In this document: positions 5,625-5,933 of the stretch, piece by piece
Numbering within the stretch: the stretch's first letter is position 1
Layout: every line of letters starts with the position of its first letter
Assembly (NCBI GenBank): GCA_030613225.1
Contig: JAUWMJ010000219.1
Coordinates: forward strand, 1 to 5,933
Reading direction: 5' to 3'
Source of the DNA: Desulfobacterales bacterium
Lineage (GTDB): Bacteria > Desulfobacterota > Desulfobacteria > Desulfobacterales > JAUWMJ01
DNA length: 5,933 bases
Translations under genes and position numbers: made by a program
The notes under the pieces: model-generated
The model's database searches: none
Told to the model about the DNA's origin: nothing
Seen by the model: the letters and a program-made list of their open reading frames with translations, nothing else

Positions 5625-5933
5625 ATGAGTAAAAAAATCGTAAGACAGAAAAAAATTGCTGCAAACGCTTTAGAAAAAGATTCTTCCTCTCCTAAAAAGA
5701 AGAAAGCTTCAAATCAATTTTCTAAAAAAGCTGATAAAGCTCTAGTAAAATATGACCCCCTTCAGCGCTATCTTGCGGAGATAAGCAACTACAAGCTCCT
5801 TACACGTGAGCAGGAAAAAGAATACGGCATTCGTGTTCAGGAGCATGACGATAGAGATGCAGCATATGTTCTCGTAACCTCCAATTTAAGACTCGTTGTA
5901 AAAATTGCACTCGATTTTCAAAGAGTATGGATG
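5625..5933 (+). CDS. rpoH: RpoH-like alternative sigma factor, N-terminal part
   Basis: The frame is open to the right edge; 103 residues are visible. It opens with a lysine- and serine-rich extension (about 1-42), followed by sigma-70 region 1.2 (DPLQRYLAEISNYKLLTREQEKEYGIRVQEH, about 44-74) and the start of region 2.1 (DAAYVLVTSNLRLVVKIALDFQRVWM, 78-103). Region 2.1 binds the RNA polymerase beta' subunit. The combination of DPLxRYL, LLTREQE and SNLRLVVKIA is what I associate with deltaproteobacterial RpoH (heat-shock sigma-32 group), but regions 2.4 and 4 that decide promoter specificity are outside the window, so another group 3 sigma factor is possible. A stop (TAA, 5616-5618) lies in frame just upstream and no other ATG or GTG occurs before the last codon, so ATG 5625 is the only sensible start although no Shine-Dalgarno is visible. 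Confidence 0.85.
   Translation, partial: MSKKIVRQKKIAANALEKDSSSPKKKKASNQFSKKADKALVKYDPLQRYLAEISNYKLLTREQEKEYGIRVQEHDDRDAAYVLVTSNLRLVVKIALDFQRVWM

Overview
The window looks like a chromosomal stretch from a deltaproteobacterium-type organism (Desulfobacterota, possibly Desulfobacterales-like). This is inferred from memory of how the sigma-factor fragment, the small lipoprotein and CoaBC read, and from the density of short palindromic intergenic repeats. No database search was possible, so the assignment is tentative.

Layout: everything from 4681 down to 1 is on the minus strand. In transcription order this is gmd (GDP-mannose 4,6-dehydratase), fcl (GDP-L-fucose synthase), a small lipoprotein of unknown function, coaBC (bifunctional coenzyme A enzyme), and the first 21 codons of a further gene that leaves the left edge. 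A gene-free stretch of about 640 bases (4682-5324) follows to the right. It holds an AT-rich inverted repeat, a 14-base tandem duplication and a palindromic element built from copies of a tRNA T-arm. Then come a minus-strand tRNA-Arg(UCU), a 109-base near-perfect hairpin element only 3 bases from the tRNA 5' end, and the start of a plus-strand rpoH-like sigma factor cut by the right edge.

Function: gmd and fcl are the two consecutive enzymes that turn GDP-mannose into GDP-L-fucose for surface polysaccharide. They are 12 bases apart and clearly an operon. coaBC makes 4'-phosphopantetheine for CoA. The lipoprotein appears to have once been the third gene of the gmd-fcl operon.

Most interesting point: a roughly 228-base MITE-like element (2201-2428) has 9-10 base inverted ends and is flanked on both sides by TTA. 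The right-hand TTA is the fcl stop codon. Removing the element and one TTA restores a junction in which fcl is followed 3 bases later by the lipoprotein ATG, with an ideal AGGAGGT Shine-Dalgarno in the last codons of fcl. The element therefore seems to have separated the lipoprotein gene from its ribosome binding site.

Three other intergenic regions (105-232, 1585-1722, 4736-4889) share one architecture: short tandem units of 7 to 9 bases arranged as two inverted arrays around a spacer. No CRISPR, complete transposase or defence system is visible.
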